In this document: piece by piece, positions 57,801-64,000 of the stretch
Layout: every line of letters begins with the position of its first letter
Numbering within the stretch: position 1 is the stretch's first letter
Source: Streptococcus oralis
GTDB lineage: Bacteria > Bacillota > Bacilli > Lactobacillales > Streptococcaceae
Direction: 5' to 3'
DNA length: 64,000 nucleotides
Assembly: GCF_016028255.1 (NCBI RefSeq)
Contig: NZ_CP065707.1
Location: 1,379,001 to 1,443,000 of the forward strand
The notes under the pieces: model-generated
Databases searched by the model: none
Told to the model about the DNA's origin: nothing
What the model saw: only the letters and a program-made list of their open reading frames with translations
Made by a program: the position numbers and the translations under genes

Positions 57801-58076
57801 TTTATAAAAAGCCATCCCAAGACCGATGTCATCTAGACTGGTCTTTGTAGGCAAATCATTTAAAACCAGGTAACGAGCCATCTGAGCAAAACGCGTGACG
57901 GTAATCGCAAAAGAAGCCTGCTGGGACAAGCATTCCAGCACAGCGCGTTCTTTTTCAAAAGAAAGAGAGTTGGGGGCAATATAGAAGACACGCTTGCCAT
58001 CAGCAACTAGCTCTTCCGCCTCTCTCGTTAAAATTTCAGTCAAAGAAGTCCGAATATCAGTATAAAGTAATTTCAT
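54801..58076 (-). CDS. rexB: ATP-dependent nuclease subunit B (RexB/AddB)
   Basis: Second subunit of RexAB. The 1091 residues have a helicase-like fold without a usable Walker A at the N terminus ([20 protein letters not shown]) and a C-terminal nuclease with [20 protein letters not shown]. The cysteines that hold the iron-sulfur cluster in Bacillus AddB are not present: the first site reads [12 protein letters not shown] instead of RCPF-like, and the C-terminal site reads [14 protein letters not shown]. It probably serves as Chi scanner and 5'-strand nuclease. Confidence 0.96.
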   Translation of the reverse strand: MKLLYTDIRTSLTEILTREAEELVADGKRVFYIAPNSLSFEKERAVLECLSQQASFAITVTRFAQMARYLVLNDLPTKTSLDDIGLGMAFYKCLAELDPKELRVYGAIKQDPQFIQQLIELYHEMMTAQMSFLDLESLTDEDKRADLLLIFEKVTAYLNQSQLAQGSQLSHLIEAIENDKVSSDFSQIALVIDGFTRFSAEEERVVDLLHRKGAEIVIGAYASKKAYSSPFTEGNLYQASVEFLHHLGAKYQTPAQDRSQTHEKMDSFDKASRLLESSYDFSELALDVDEKDRENLQIWSCLTQKEELELVARSIRQKLHDHPELSYKNFRILLGDVASYQLSLKTIFDQYQIPFYLGRSESMAHHPLTQYVESILRLKRYRFRQEDLINLLRTGLYSDLSQADIDAFEQYLRYLGINSLPSFQQTFTKSHHGKFDLKGLNAIRLRVLAPLETLFASRKQKAENLLQKWGIFLKNTALSKQMHGLTSTMEAYEQERQAEVWKAFCHVLEQFATVFAGSQVSLEDFLALLHSGMSLSQYRTIPATVDTVLVQSYDLITPLTADFVYAIGLTQDNLPKIAQNTSLLTDEEKQSLNQATEEGAQLLIASSENLKKNRYTMLSLVNAARKQLVLSAPSLLNENESKESAYLQELVSFGFNRIEKKIHQKSLSKDDMGSYHSLLSSLVAYHQQGETSNTEQDLTFVKVLARVMGKKLNQKGLTNPALPTSPSSKPLEKETLQALYPADKEFYLSTSGLTEFYRNEYSYFLRYVLGLQEELRLRPDARSHGNFLHRIFEHALKLPAENPFDQRLEQAIKETSQEREFEAIYQESLEAQFTKEVLLDVARTTGHILRHNPAIETIQEEATFGGKDQAFIQLDNGRSVHVRGKVDRIDRLKADGALGVVDYKSSLTQFQFPNFFNGLNSQLPTYLAALKREGEQNLFGAMYLEMAEPVQSLLAVKSLAGAVAEASKSMKYQGLFLEKESSHLGEFYNKNKANQLTDEEFQLLLEYNAHLYKKAAEKILKGQFAINPYTENGRSIAPYVQQHQAITGFEANYHLGQARFLEKLELSDGKRLVGEKLKQAWFEKMREELNR

Positions 58077-58182
58077 CTCAGCCTCGTTTGCTTTATCAAA
58101 GTTTCTTACTCTATTATAGCAAAGTTCGTTTCACAGTCCAAATCCAAAATTCTAGTTGACAATCATTTAATTAGCAAATCAA

Positions 58183-58602
58183 TCATACTTCATCATCCAC
58201 TTTCATATGCTGAAAGATATAGAGGAAAAAGTCTTTGGAAACTTCAAAATGTCCATAACGAAGTCGAGAAGTATAGTCTTTCCATTCAGGATGTTGTCTG
58301 GCTATTTCTATGGAACAATCTTTGACTGGTTGATAATACTCGACATTTCGTCTAAAGGGAAAGAATCCTTCAAACTGCTCTACTTGATAGGCTTTGTCAT
58401 CTGTAATCTTACCTACAGCCACAAAAGCCTGTAACTTATCTTGACTGTTCATATCGTATTTGGGACTATAGTATAAAAGGTAGTCGCCTTTTTTCATACG
58501 GTTTAAGGGGCCACCCTTTCCATGACAGACCTGGCAAAAATTCCCTTCAACTCCTCTTAAAACATGGTTCTTCGAAACAACTCCAACCCAATATCTAGGC
58601 AT
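58183..58602 (-). CDS. EVE-domain protein (PUA-like)
   Basis: 139 residues, one EVE domain: PRYWVGVVSKNHVLRGVEGN, MKKGDYLLYYSPKYD, LQAFVAVGKITDDKAY and FFPFRRNVEYY are the usual strands. EVE domains bind modified bases in DNA or RNA and are often found with defence or RNA-processing genes. It overlaps the MarR gene by 8 bases, so it is in one operon with it. Confidence 0.85.
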   Translation of the reverse strand: MPRYWVGVVSKNHVLRGVEGNFCQVCHGKGGPLNRMKKGDYLLYYSPKYDMNSQDKLQAFVAVGKITDDKAYQVEQFEGFFPFRRNVEYYQPVKDCSIEIARQHPEWKDYTSRLRYGHFEVSKDFFLYIFQHMKVDDEV

Positions 58603-59056
58603 TTTTATCCTCCAACTCTACTAACATGCGATTAAAACTTTCTCTATCTTCAGAAAGTTTATCAAAAAATTCTTCATCAACCCCTTCTACTAAAGGTAAA
58701 GCTTGATTGACCTTCTCCGCGCCAGAATTCGTCACTGAGACAAGTTTTGCCCGACTATCCTTTGGGTGTTGATCGCGTCTAATGTAGTCTTTCTTCTCCA
58801 GTAGTCTAACAATCTGGGAAACCGTCATGACATCCATACCAGTGAACCGAGCAATATCAACTTGTGTTACATATTCCTCTCTATTGCTCAAAAACAATAG
58901 CGAGGTTAAAACGATAAATTGAGGCAAAGTGAGGCCAACCGATTTCAAAACTCTTTTTAAATTACTTTCCCATTTGTTGTAGACTTTGATGAAAAGAAGA
59001 CCTGTAGACTCTGTTTCATCATTTTTGTAAATTGAATTAAATTGATACTTTGTCAT
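58595..59056 (-). CDS. MarR-family transcriptional regulator
   Basis: 153 residues with a winged helix: VTQVDIARFTGMDVMTVSQI (recognition helix region), RLLEKKDYIRRDQHPKDSRA (wing) and VSVTNSGAEKVNQALPLVEG. MarR proteins are usually dimeric repressors released by small phenolic or oxidative signals. AAGGAGA lies before the ATG. Its regulated genes are likely itself and the EVE gene; the ligand is unknown. Confidence 0.9.
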   Translation of the reverse strand: MTKYQFNSIYKNDETESTGLLFIKVYNKWESNLKRVLKSVGLTLPQFIVLTSLLFLSNREEYVTQVDIARFTGMDVMTVSQIVRLLEKKDYIRRDQHPKDSRAKLVSVTNSGAEKVNQALPLVEGVDEEFFDKLSEDRESFNRMLVELEDKNA

Positions 59057-59163
59057 TATTTCTCCTTAAATATTAAGTATATATATTATATAAGATTTTA
59101 TTTTCTTTTTCAAGAAAAGGAAAGTCAAATGTTACAATTCTGTCGGACATTTCATAGTCTATA

Positions 59164-59172
59164 TGCTATAAT
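59164..59172 (+). promoter_or_regulatory. Extended -10 promoter
   Basis: TGCTATAAT (TATAAT at 59167-59172) ahead of the HAD phosphatase gene. Confidence 0.6.
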
Positions 59173-59202
59173 AAAAGCAAAACACCTAGAAAAGGAAGTC
59201 TT

Positions 59203-60012
59203 ATGATTAAACTACTTGCCTTGGATATGGACGGAACCCTCCTCAATGAAGCCAAGAAAATCCCGCAAGCCCACATCACTGCTATTCACCAAGCCATTGA
59301 AAAAGGTGTCAAACTGGTTCTCTGTACGGGTCGCCCGCTTTTCGGTGTCCTTCCCTACTACAAAAAACTGGGACTGGACCTTCAGAATGAGTATGTCATC
59401 GTCAATAACGGTTGCTCAACCCACCAGACCAGTGACTGGAGTCTAGTTGACTGGCAGGAACTCAGTCCAGCTGACATTGAATACCTCTATGACTTAGCAG
59501 AAAAAAGTGATGTTCAGTTGACTCTTTTTGATGAGGAACATTATTTTGTCCTCGGTGGCAAGACTAATGAAATCGTTCAAAATGATGCCAAGCTAGTCTT
59601 TTCAGACCTGACTGAAATTTCCCTTGAGGAAGCGACCAGTGGCAAATATCGAATGTTCCAAGGTATGTTTTTAGGAACAAAAGAACAAACAGACGATTTT
59701 GAGCATCGCTTTGCTGAGGAGCTCTGCCAACGATTTAGTGGCGTTCGTTCGCAGCCTGTCATTTATGAAGCCATGCCACTTGGGACTACCAAGGCTACTG
59801 CTCTTTCACGACTAGCTGAGATTTTGCAGATTGAGCCGTCAGAAATTATGGCCATGGGCGATGCTAATAATGATATCGAAATGCTCCAGTTTGCAGGCCT
59901 TGGCATTGCTATGGGAAATGCTAGTGAGCATGTCAAATCCCTTGCCAATGACGTTACAGCCAGCAATGAAGAAGACGGCGTCGCGCGTGCCATTGAGAAG
60001 TATATTTTATAG
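59203..60012 (+). CDS. Cof-type HAD phosphatase (YidA-like)
   Basis: 269 residues, HAD IIB: motif I LALDMDGTLLNEAKK, motif II LCTGRP, a C2B cap domain (about 90-190), motif III K in LGTTKATALSRL and motif IV MGDANNDIEMLQFAG. The family dephosphorylates sugar phosphates or flavin precursors with broad specificity. AAAAGGAAG precedes the ATG. It is closed by a terminator at 60017. Confidence 0.93.
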   Translation: MIKLLALDMDGTLLNEAKKIPQAHITAIHQAIEKGVKLVLCTGRPLFGVLPYYKKLGLDLQNEYVIVNNGCSTHQTSDWSLVDWQELSPADIEYLYDLAEKSDVQLTLFDEEHYFVLGGKTNEIVQNDAKLVFSDLTEISLEEATSGKYRMFQGMFLGTKEQTDDFEHRFAEELCQRFSGVRSQPVIYEAMPLGTTKATALSRLAEILQIEPSEIMAMGDANNDIEMLQFAGLGIAMGNASEHVKSLANDVTASNEEDGVARAIEKYIL

Positions 60013-60016
60013 TAAA

Positions 60017-60051
60017 AAAGCCCAGTAATATCAACTGGGTTTTGTTTTTTT
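60017..60051 (+). terminator. Terminator after the HAD gene
   Basis: CCCAGT (60021-60026) pairs with ACTGGG (60034-60039), flanked by A and T runs (TTTTGTTTTTT). Confidence 0.85.
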
Positions 60052-60152
60052 AAGAATCACAAAACTTTAGAAACTCTTTAGAATTACTTGATGTTTCTTT
60101 GATTTCTATACCTTATACTAAAGTTAGAAAAATAAATCAAAAGGAGAAAATC

Positions 60153-61061
60153 ATGAAAACAGTACTCGAAATTCATGGACTGACCAAACAATTCGGCCAA
60201 CAAGCTATTCTTCAAGATCTTAGTCTAACGATAAAAGAGGGAGATATTTATGGTTTAATTGGAAAAAATGGAGCAGGTAAAACTACTCTTATTAAAATCA
60301 TTACGCAACTACTCTTTGCGGACAAAGGTACAGTTTCCCTCTTTTCTAGCCAAGGACAAAATGAGTGGACCAAGGCTTTATCTCGAGTGGGTTCTGTTAT
60401 CGAATCACCTGTAGCCCATAATCATTTAACAGCCTACCAAAATCTCAAATATTATTGTATGATACGTCATATTCCAAATGCTGATAGGGTGATCCATGAG
60501 ACCTTAGACTATGTTGGATTGTCAGATACAGGAAAAAAAGTCTTTCGTGATTTCTCACTAGGAATGAAACAAAGACTTGGCATCGCCATTGCTCTCCTAT
60601 CCAAACCTGATTTCCTGATTCTTGATGAACCCATTAACGGCCTCGACCCAATTGGAATCAAAGAATTTCGTCTCATGATCCAGCGACTCAATCAAGAAAA
60701 AGGCATAACTATCCTCATCTCTAGCCATATCTTGTCAGAACTCTATCTCTTAGCTAATCGCTTTGGTATTCTGGATCAAGGTAAGATTATCCGTGAAATC
60801 AGTAAAGCTGAATTTGAAACACTGAGTGAGGATTATATTGTGCTTAAAACAAGCGACAAAGAAAGAGCTTGTCAGGTATTGAAAGAACAAATCCAACTCC
60901 AATTTAAGGTTGTCAATCCTGAAAATGAAATCCATATCTTTGGTAATGAGCAAGATGTCAAACAGATTCTCAAGCAACTAACTTTGGCAGATGTTGCTAT
61001 TGATGAGATATACTTTGCCCGTCAAAACCTAGAAGAATACTTCACACAATTGGTAGAATAG
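60153..61061 (+). CDS. ABC transporter ATP-binding protein, lantibiotic-protection type
   Basis: 302 residues from ATG 60153 (AAAAGGAGA upstream; the open frame extends further but without a ribosome site). Walker A is GLIGKNGAGKTTLIKI, signature FSLGMKQRLGIAIALL, Walker B FLILDEPINGLDPIG, and H in LISSHILSELY. The ~80-residue C-terminal extension fits BcrA/LanF-type proteins that remove bacteriocins or antibiotics from the membrane. The permease follows after 10 bases. Confidence 0.88.
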   Translation: MKTVLEIHGLTKQFGQQAILQDLSLTIKEGDIYGLIGKNGAGKTTLIKIITQLLFADKGTVSLFSSQGQNEWTKALSRVGSVIESPVAHNHLTAYQNLKYYCMIRHIPNADRVIHETLDYVGLSDTGKKVFRDFSLGMKQRLGIAIALLSKPDFLILDEPINGLDPIGIKEFRLMIQRLNQEKGITILISSHILSELYLLANRFGILDQGKIIREISKAEFETLSEDYIVLKTSDKERACQVLKEQIQLQFKVVNPENEIHIFGNEQDVKQILKQLTLADVAIDEIYFARQNLEEYFTQLVE

Positions 61062-61071
61062 GAGAAAAATC

Positions 61072-61824
61072 ATGATACATACCATTCAAGCAGATTTTTA
61101 CCGTCTTTTTCGCTCCAAAGGATTCTGGATTACAGAATTCATTCTCTTTGTACTTATGTTACTGGGTGCTACTATTGGCGCTACAGGACATCTAATGTCA
61201 GTTCAGACAGCACCACCAGAGACTCCAACCCATGGTTGGGACGGCGTTCAAGCTCTTATCAACACGTCTAGCAATGGTTCAAACCTCGTTTTTCTCTGCA
61301 TTGTTCTAGCATGTCTCGTTCTCGGAGTTGATCTAATCGGCAAGCTCTATAAAAATAGTTTGACTGTTGGCGTTTCTCGTACAGAGTTTTTCCTTGCTAA
61401 ATCCTTTGTACTAGCAAGTATCGCTCTCTTACAGCTCATCGCCAGCCTTGTGATTGCTTTTATTCCCTCAACTCTACTAAACGGACTTGGTACGATGCCT
61501 AATGGTTTTATTACAAACCTTCTCTTAACGATTTCCCTCCAATTTCTCTGCCTCCTAGCTTGGCTTTCGATTGTTTCCTTTATTCTCTATGTGACTCATT
61601 CTTATCTTGCCACATTTATTGGCTATCTAGTTACCTCTATCATCCTTTCTACGCCAATGCTTATCTTTCCAAATATCGAAATTTTACGATATTTAAACTT
61701 AAATTTTGCCTATGCCATGACTGCTGATAGTCAAACCGTTCTCTATACCATAACGGTTTGCATCGCTATCATACTTTTCTTCTCTCTCAGTGGACTAACC
61801 GTTTTCAAGAAGAAAAGCTTATAA
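61072..61824 (+). CDS. ABC transporter permease, LanE/BcrB type
   Basis: 250 residues with six predicted membrane helices, starting MIHTIQADFYRLFRSKGFWI, a typical N terminus of ABC-2 permeases of the lantibiotic immunity class. A large outer loop lies between helices 1 and 2 (PPETPTHGWDGVQALINTSS). Partner of the preceding ATPase. It faces the histidine kinase gene across a shared terminator. Confidence 0.85.
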   Translation: MIHTIQADFYRLFRSKGFWITEFILFVLMLLGATIGATGHLMSVQTAPPETPTHGWDGVQALINTSSNGSNLVFLCIVLACLVLGVDLIGKLYKNSLTVGVSRTEFFLAKSFVLASIALLQLIASLVIAFIPSTLLNGLGTMPNGFITNLLLTISLQFLCLLAWLSIVSFILYVTHSYLATFIGYLVTSIILSTPMLIFPNIEILRYLNLNFAYAMTADSQTVLYTITVCIAIILFFSLSGLTVFKKKSL

Positions 61825-61828
61825 AATG

Positions 61829-61860
61829 AGCCTCCTCTAAGCTTATAGAGGAGGTTTCTT
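61829..61860. terminator. Terminator between the ABC and kinase genes
   Basis: CCTCCTCTA (61831-61839) pairs with TAGAGGAGG (61846-61854), then TTTCTT. Confidence 0.85.
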
Positions 61861-61863
61861 CTG

Positions 61864-62742
61864 TTAAAAATAGATAAAGACCGAAAACCATTCTCCATCA
61901 GTGGCTAGCTTCATATCCGCTCCAAGAAGATGAACTAATTCCTCAGTAATATAGAGACCTAAACCAGAGGATTCTTCAGTATCCGACATATTTTCAGAAT
62001 AAAAACGATTGCTGAGATTGTCTATATTCTTGATAGATTTTTTGACAAGATTATCAATATCCAAAACAGGCCTATTTTCTTCCTTTTTCAAAGAAAGTCG
62101 AGCCCTATCCTTGCCGTGCTTGAGAACATTTCCAAGAAGGTTTTGTATAATTCGATCAAGCAAGTCCTCATTAGTCGTCGTTTTCAATCCTGGTTCAACG
62201 TTAAAATCAAGAACAATCTGTGAAGATTGAAAAACGTCGTAATAAGCTAAAGTCTTTTTCGTTATAAAAGTTGATAAATCAAGTTCTTCCAGTTTCGGTT
62301 TGACTGCACCTTCCATCAAATGACGGTATTCGAGGAGAGCCTCCAAACGTTTGGAAACCAAATCCTGATGATGGGCTATTTTATTTAAGGTTTCTGGACT
62401 ATTATCGGGGTGTTTTATTAGTTGCTGAGTATATCCTGAAGCGATTGTCAAAGGTGTCCGAATATCATGAGCGATGTTACTGATTGCCATATCTAGGGTA
62501 CGTTTTTCACGCTTCATGATTAGCTGATTTTGCTCCACTTCTTGAAATAGATTCTCAATTTGGTCATGTAGACGCAAAATGGTCTTTGAAAAGAAATTTA
62601 CCCCGATCCTCTTCATGCTACCAGAGCGAATCTTTTCTTCGATTTGTCTGCTTAAATCTCTAATTGCTATATGATAGCGAATCAAAGAAATCGCTAGAAT
62701 GATGTTGATAAGGAGCAACAAAGATATCAAAATGTAAATCAT
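61864..62742 (-). CDS. Sensor histidine kinase
   Basis: 292 residues from ATG 62742, which has GGAG ahead and overlaps the regulator's stop by 4 bases (ATGA). One N-terminal membrane helix (MIYILISLLLLINIILAISL) and no outer domain, so it is an intramembrane-type sensor. H-box NIAHDIRTPLTIASGY, N-box IIQNLLGNVLKHGKD and G-box GLGLYITEELV. Short-anchored kinases next to ABC pumps usually respond to membrane-active peptides; that is an inference. Confidence 0.92.
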   Translation of the reverse strand: MIYILISLLLLINIILAISLIRYHIAIRDLSRQIEEKIRSGSMKRIGVNFFSKTILRLHDQIENLFQEVEQNQLIMKREKRTLDMAISNIAHDIRTPLTIASGYTQQLIKHPDNSPETLNKIAHHQDLVSKRLEALLEYRHLMEGAVKPKLEELDLSTFITKKTLAYYDVFQSSQIVLDFNVEPGLKTTTNEDLLDRIIQNLLGNVLKHGKDRARLSLKKEENRPVLDIDNLVKKSIKNIDNLSNRFYSENMSDTEESSGLGLYITEELVHLLGADMKLATDGEWFSVFIYF

Positions 62743-63440
62743 TGTTTGTCTCCTTTTAATCGGACACCAACTCCCCAAATGGTTTCGATGTACTCGTGAT
62801 TTGGATCCAGTTGATGTAGTTTCTTACGGAGATTGCTTAGATGGGTGTTGAGCGTATTGTCTCCAGGCAGGTAACTTTCTTCCCAAATCAATTCATAGAG
62901 TTCTTCCTTGGTGAAGATCTTTTTAGGATGCTGGAGCAACATTTGGAGAATCTGGCACTCTTTCTTTGCAAGGCGAATGGTTTCAGTTGCGCTACTTATT
63001 TCAAAACTATCCGCATCGAACTGGATATTTTTAAAGTTTTGTACGAGGTTATTAATTTCTCTTTGATCTTCTGACTGATATTCACCACTTTGGCGTAATT
63101 GCACAGTGACTCTGGCAAAGACTTCGTCCAAATCAAAAGGTTTTACTATGTAATCATTGGCACCATCTAGGAGATATTGGCTGATGAGCTTTTTATCACC
63201 CAAAGCAGTAAGCATGATGACCGGAGTCTGACTAGTTTGTCGAATAGCTTGCAAGACTTGGTCGCCATTTTTCCCAGGGAGCATGATATCTAGCAAGACG
63301 AGATCAATGCCACCTTTGTCAAATTGCATTATACCTTCTGTGCCAGAAAAGGCTTGTATCACCTCATGCTCCTCAGTGAGAAGTGTTCGCAAAATTTCTT
63401 GGATTTCATTATTATCTTCAATAACCAATATCTTAGCCAT
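62739..63440 (-). CDS. OmpR-type response regulator
   Basis: 233 residues from ATG 63440 (AAAGGACGG upstream; the longer open frame lacks a ribosome site). Receiver domain with acids EDN near residue 8, phospho-acceptor in LVLLDIMLPGKNG, and K in YIVKPFDLDE; C-terminal winged helix (FTKEELYELIWEESYLPGDN ... THLSNLRKKL). Pairs with the following kinase; probably controls the convergent ABC operon. Confidence 0.94.
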   Translation of the reverse strand: MAKILVIEDNNEIQEILRTLLTEEHEVIQAFSGTEGIMQFDKGGIDLVLLDIMLPGKNGDQVLQAIRQTSQTPVIMLTALGDKKLISQYLLDGANDYIVKPFDLDEVFARVTVQLRQSGEYQSEDQREINNLVQNFKNIQFDADSFEISSATETIRLAKKECQILQMLLQHPKKIFTKEELYELIWEESYLPGDNTLNTHLSNLRKKLHQLDPNHEYIETIWGVGVRLKGDKQ

Positions 63441-63546
63441 AAACACCGTCCTTTCTAAAACTATTATAACATGTTTTGTTAGGATTTCCAGACACAGAAA
63501 AGCTCCTCTCACATTGTAAGTAAGAAGGAGCTAATGGAAATTGAAT

Positions 63547-64000
63547 CTACTTAACCAAATAAGCAATCAAGGTTATAATCCATAGATGAGCTGGGTAGAA
63601 AATATAAAAGAAATATTTACTCCAACTGGTTTCTTGTCCTCGCTGTCCATTATACAAGGTCATAAAAGGAAAGACAGTGATAAAGAGCCAGTCGGAATTG
63701 TAAAGCATCATTTCCAAGGTTTGGTACCAAGTATCATAGGTATGGATAGAAGTCACTAACAGGAAGGCCCAAAGGAGAGTATAGAGAAGATTTCGCAATC
63801 CCTTGCGATTTCGACAAGAGTAACTAATTAAGAGAAATGGTAGCATAGTGATGCCACCCTCAGTAAAAAGACAACCGAAAATCAAGAGTACAGCAACCCC
63901 AATCCGACGCCATAACTTCTCTTTTTGATCCATCTCTTTTCGAGGAAAACCAAGCCAAAGCATGGTGACACCAATGGCCAAAGTTAAGAAAATGTTGTTA
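63547..64000 (-). CDS. TraX-like membrane protein, 5' end missing
   Basis: The frame is open to the right edge, so at least 150 residues are visible and the start is outside. About four hydrophobic segments; the end SKYFFYIFYPAHLWIITLIA is typical of the TraX family. TraX acetylates pilin in F plasmids, but chromosomal relatives in streptococci have no known role and may be acyltransferases. Confidence 0.8.
   Translation of the reverse strand, partial: NNIFLTLAIGVTMLWLGFPRKEMDQKEKLWRRIGVAVLLIFGCLFTEGGITMLPFLLISYSCRNRKGLRNLLYTLLWAFLLVTSIHTYDTWYQTLEMMLYNSDWLFITVFPFMTLYNGQRGQETSWSKYFFYIFYPAHLWIITLIAYLVK

Overview
The window looks like the chromosome of a mitis-group oral Streptococcus (S. mitis/oralis/infantis-like). 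The evidence is AT-rich Firmicute sequence with extended -10 promoters, RexAB instead of RecBCD, XerS with its own dif site, a pneumococcal-type BOX repeat, GapN, the glgBCDA operon, and gene neighbourhoods (ligA-pulA-gapN-glgBCDA-...-eno; ung-mutX-pyrC; pdhABCD-lplA-xerS; rbgA-rnhB; rexA-rexB) that I know from pneumococcus and relatives. No rRNA, tRNA, CRISPR array or intact insertion sequence was seen.

Layout. 0-17 kb (+): an MFS exporter end, DNA ligase, then central sugar storage and glycolysis: pullulanase, GapN, the CcpA-type glycogen operon, SerB, a glycerate kinase broken by an in-frame TGA, YueI (-) and enolase. 17-20.9 kb: small accessory genes (cysteine-cluster protein, AraC/GyrI regulator, papain-like protein, ClbS/DfsB protein, membrane protein). 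20.9-30.4 kb: an AT-rich island with about 15 small genes and several gene fragments. It holds two TipC-like genes, Imm40-like, two SUKH, barstar-like, Imm11-like and DUF2185/Imm33-like genes, and unassigned ones; I read it as an orphan immunity array without full-length toxins. 30.5-42 kb (+): YjjG, Ung, MutX, PyrC, a MATE transporter, a pyruvate/acetoin dehydrogenase operon and LplA.

43.3 kb: the XerS recombination site dif lies just upstream of xerS, and the dominant coding strand flips from + to - here, so the window spans the replication terminus. Directly beside dif (43.4-45.65 kb, -) is a four-gene cassette: a membrane-anchored small protein, a lipase-like protein with a C-terminal helical domain (broken by a one-base frameshift), and two overlapping small helical proteins. 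The layout matches the reverse-domain type VII-secreted lipase system TslA/TilA/TlaA1/TlaA2 known from Staphylococcus aureus. No type VII machinery is in the window. I consider this cassette, together with the orphan immunity island, the most interesting content.

45.8-58 kb (-): ClC antiporter, RNase HII, RbgA, a PemIK-type toxin-antitoxin pair running against the local strand, a 392-residue unknown protein, a BOX element, RexA and RexB. 58-64 kb: EVE protein and MarR regulator, a Cof-type HAD phosphatase, a two-gene ABC transporter convergent with a two-component system, and a TraX-like membrane protein cut by the window edge.
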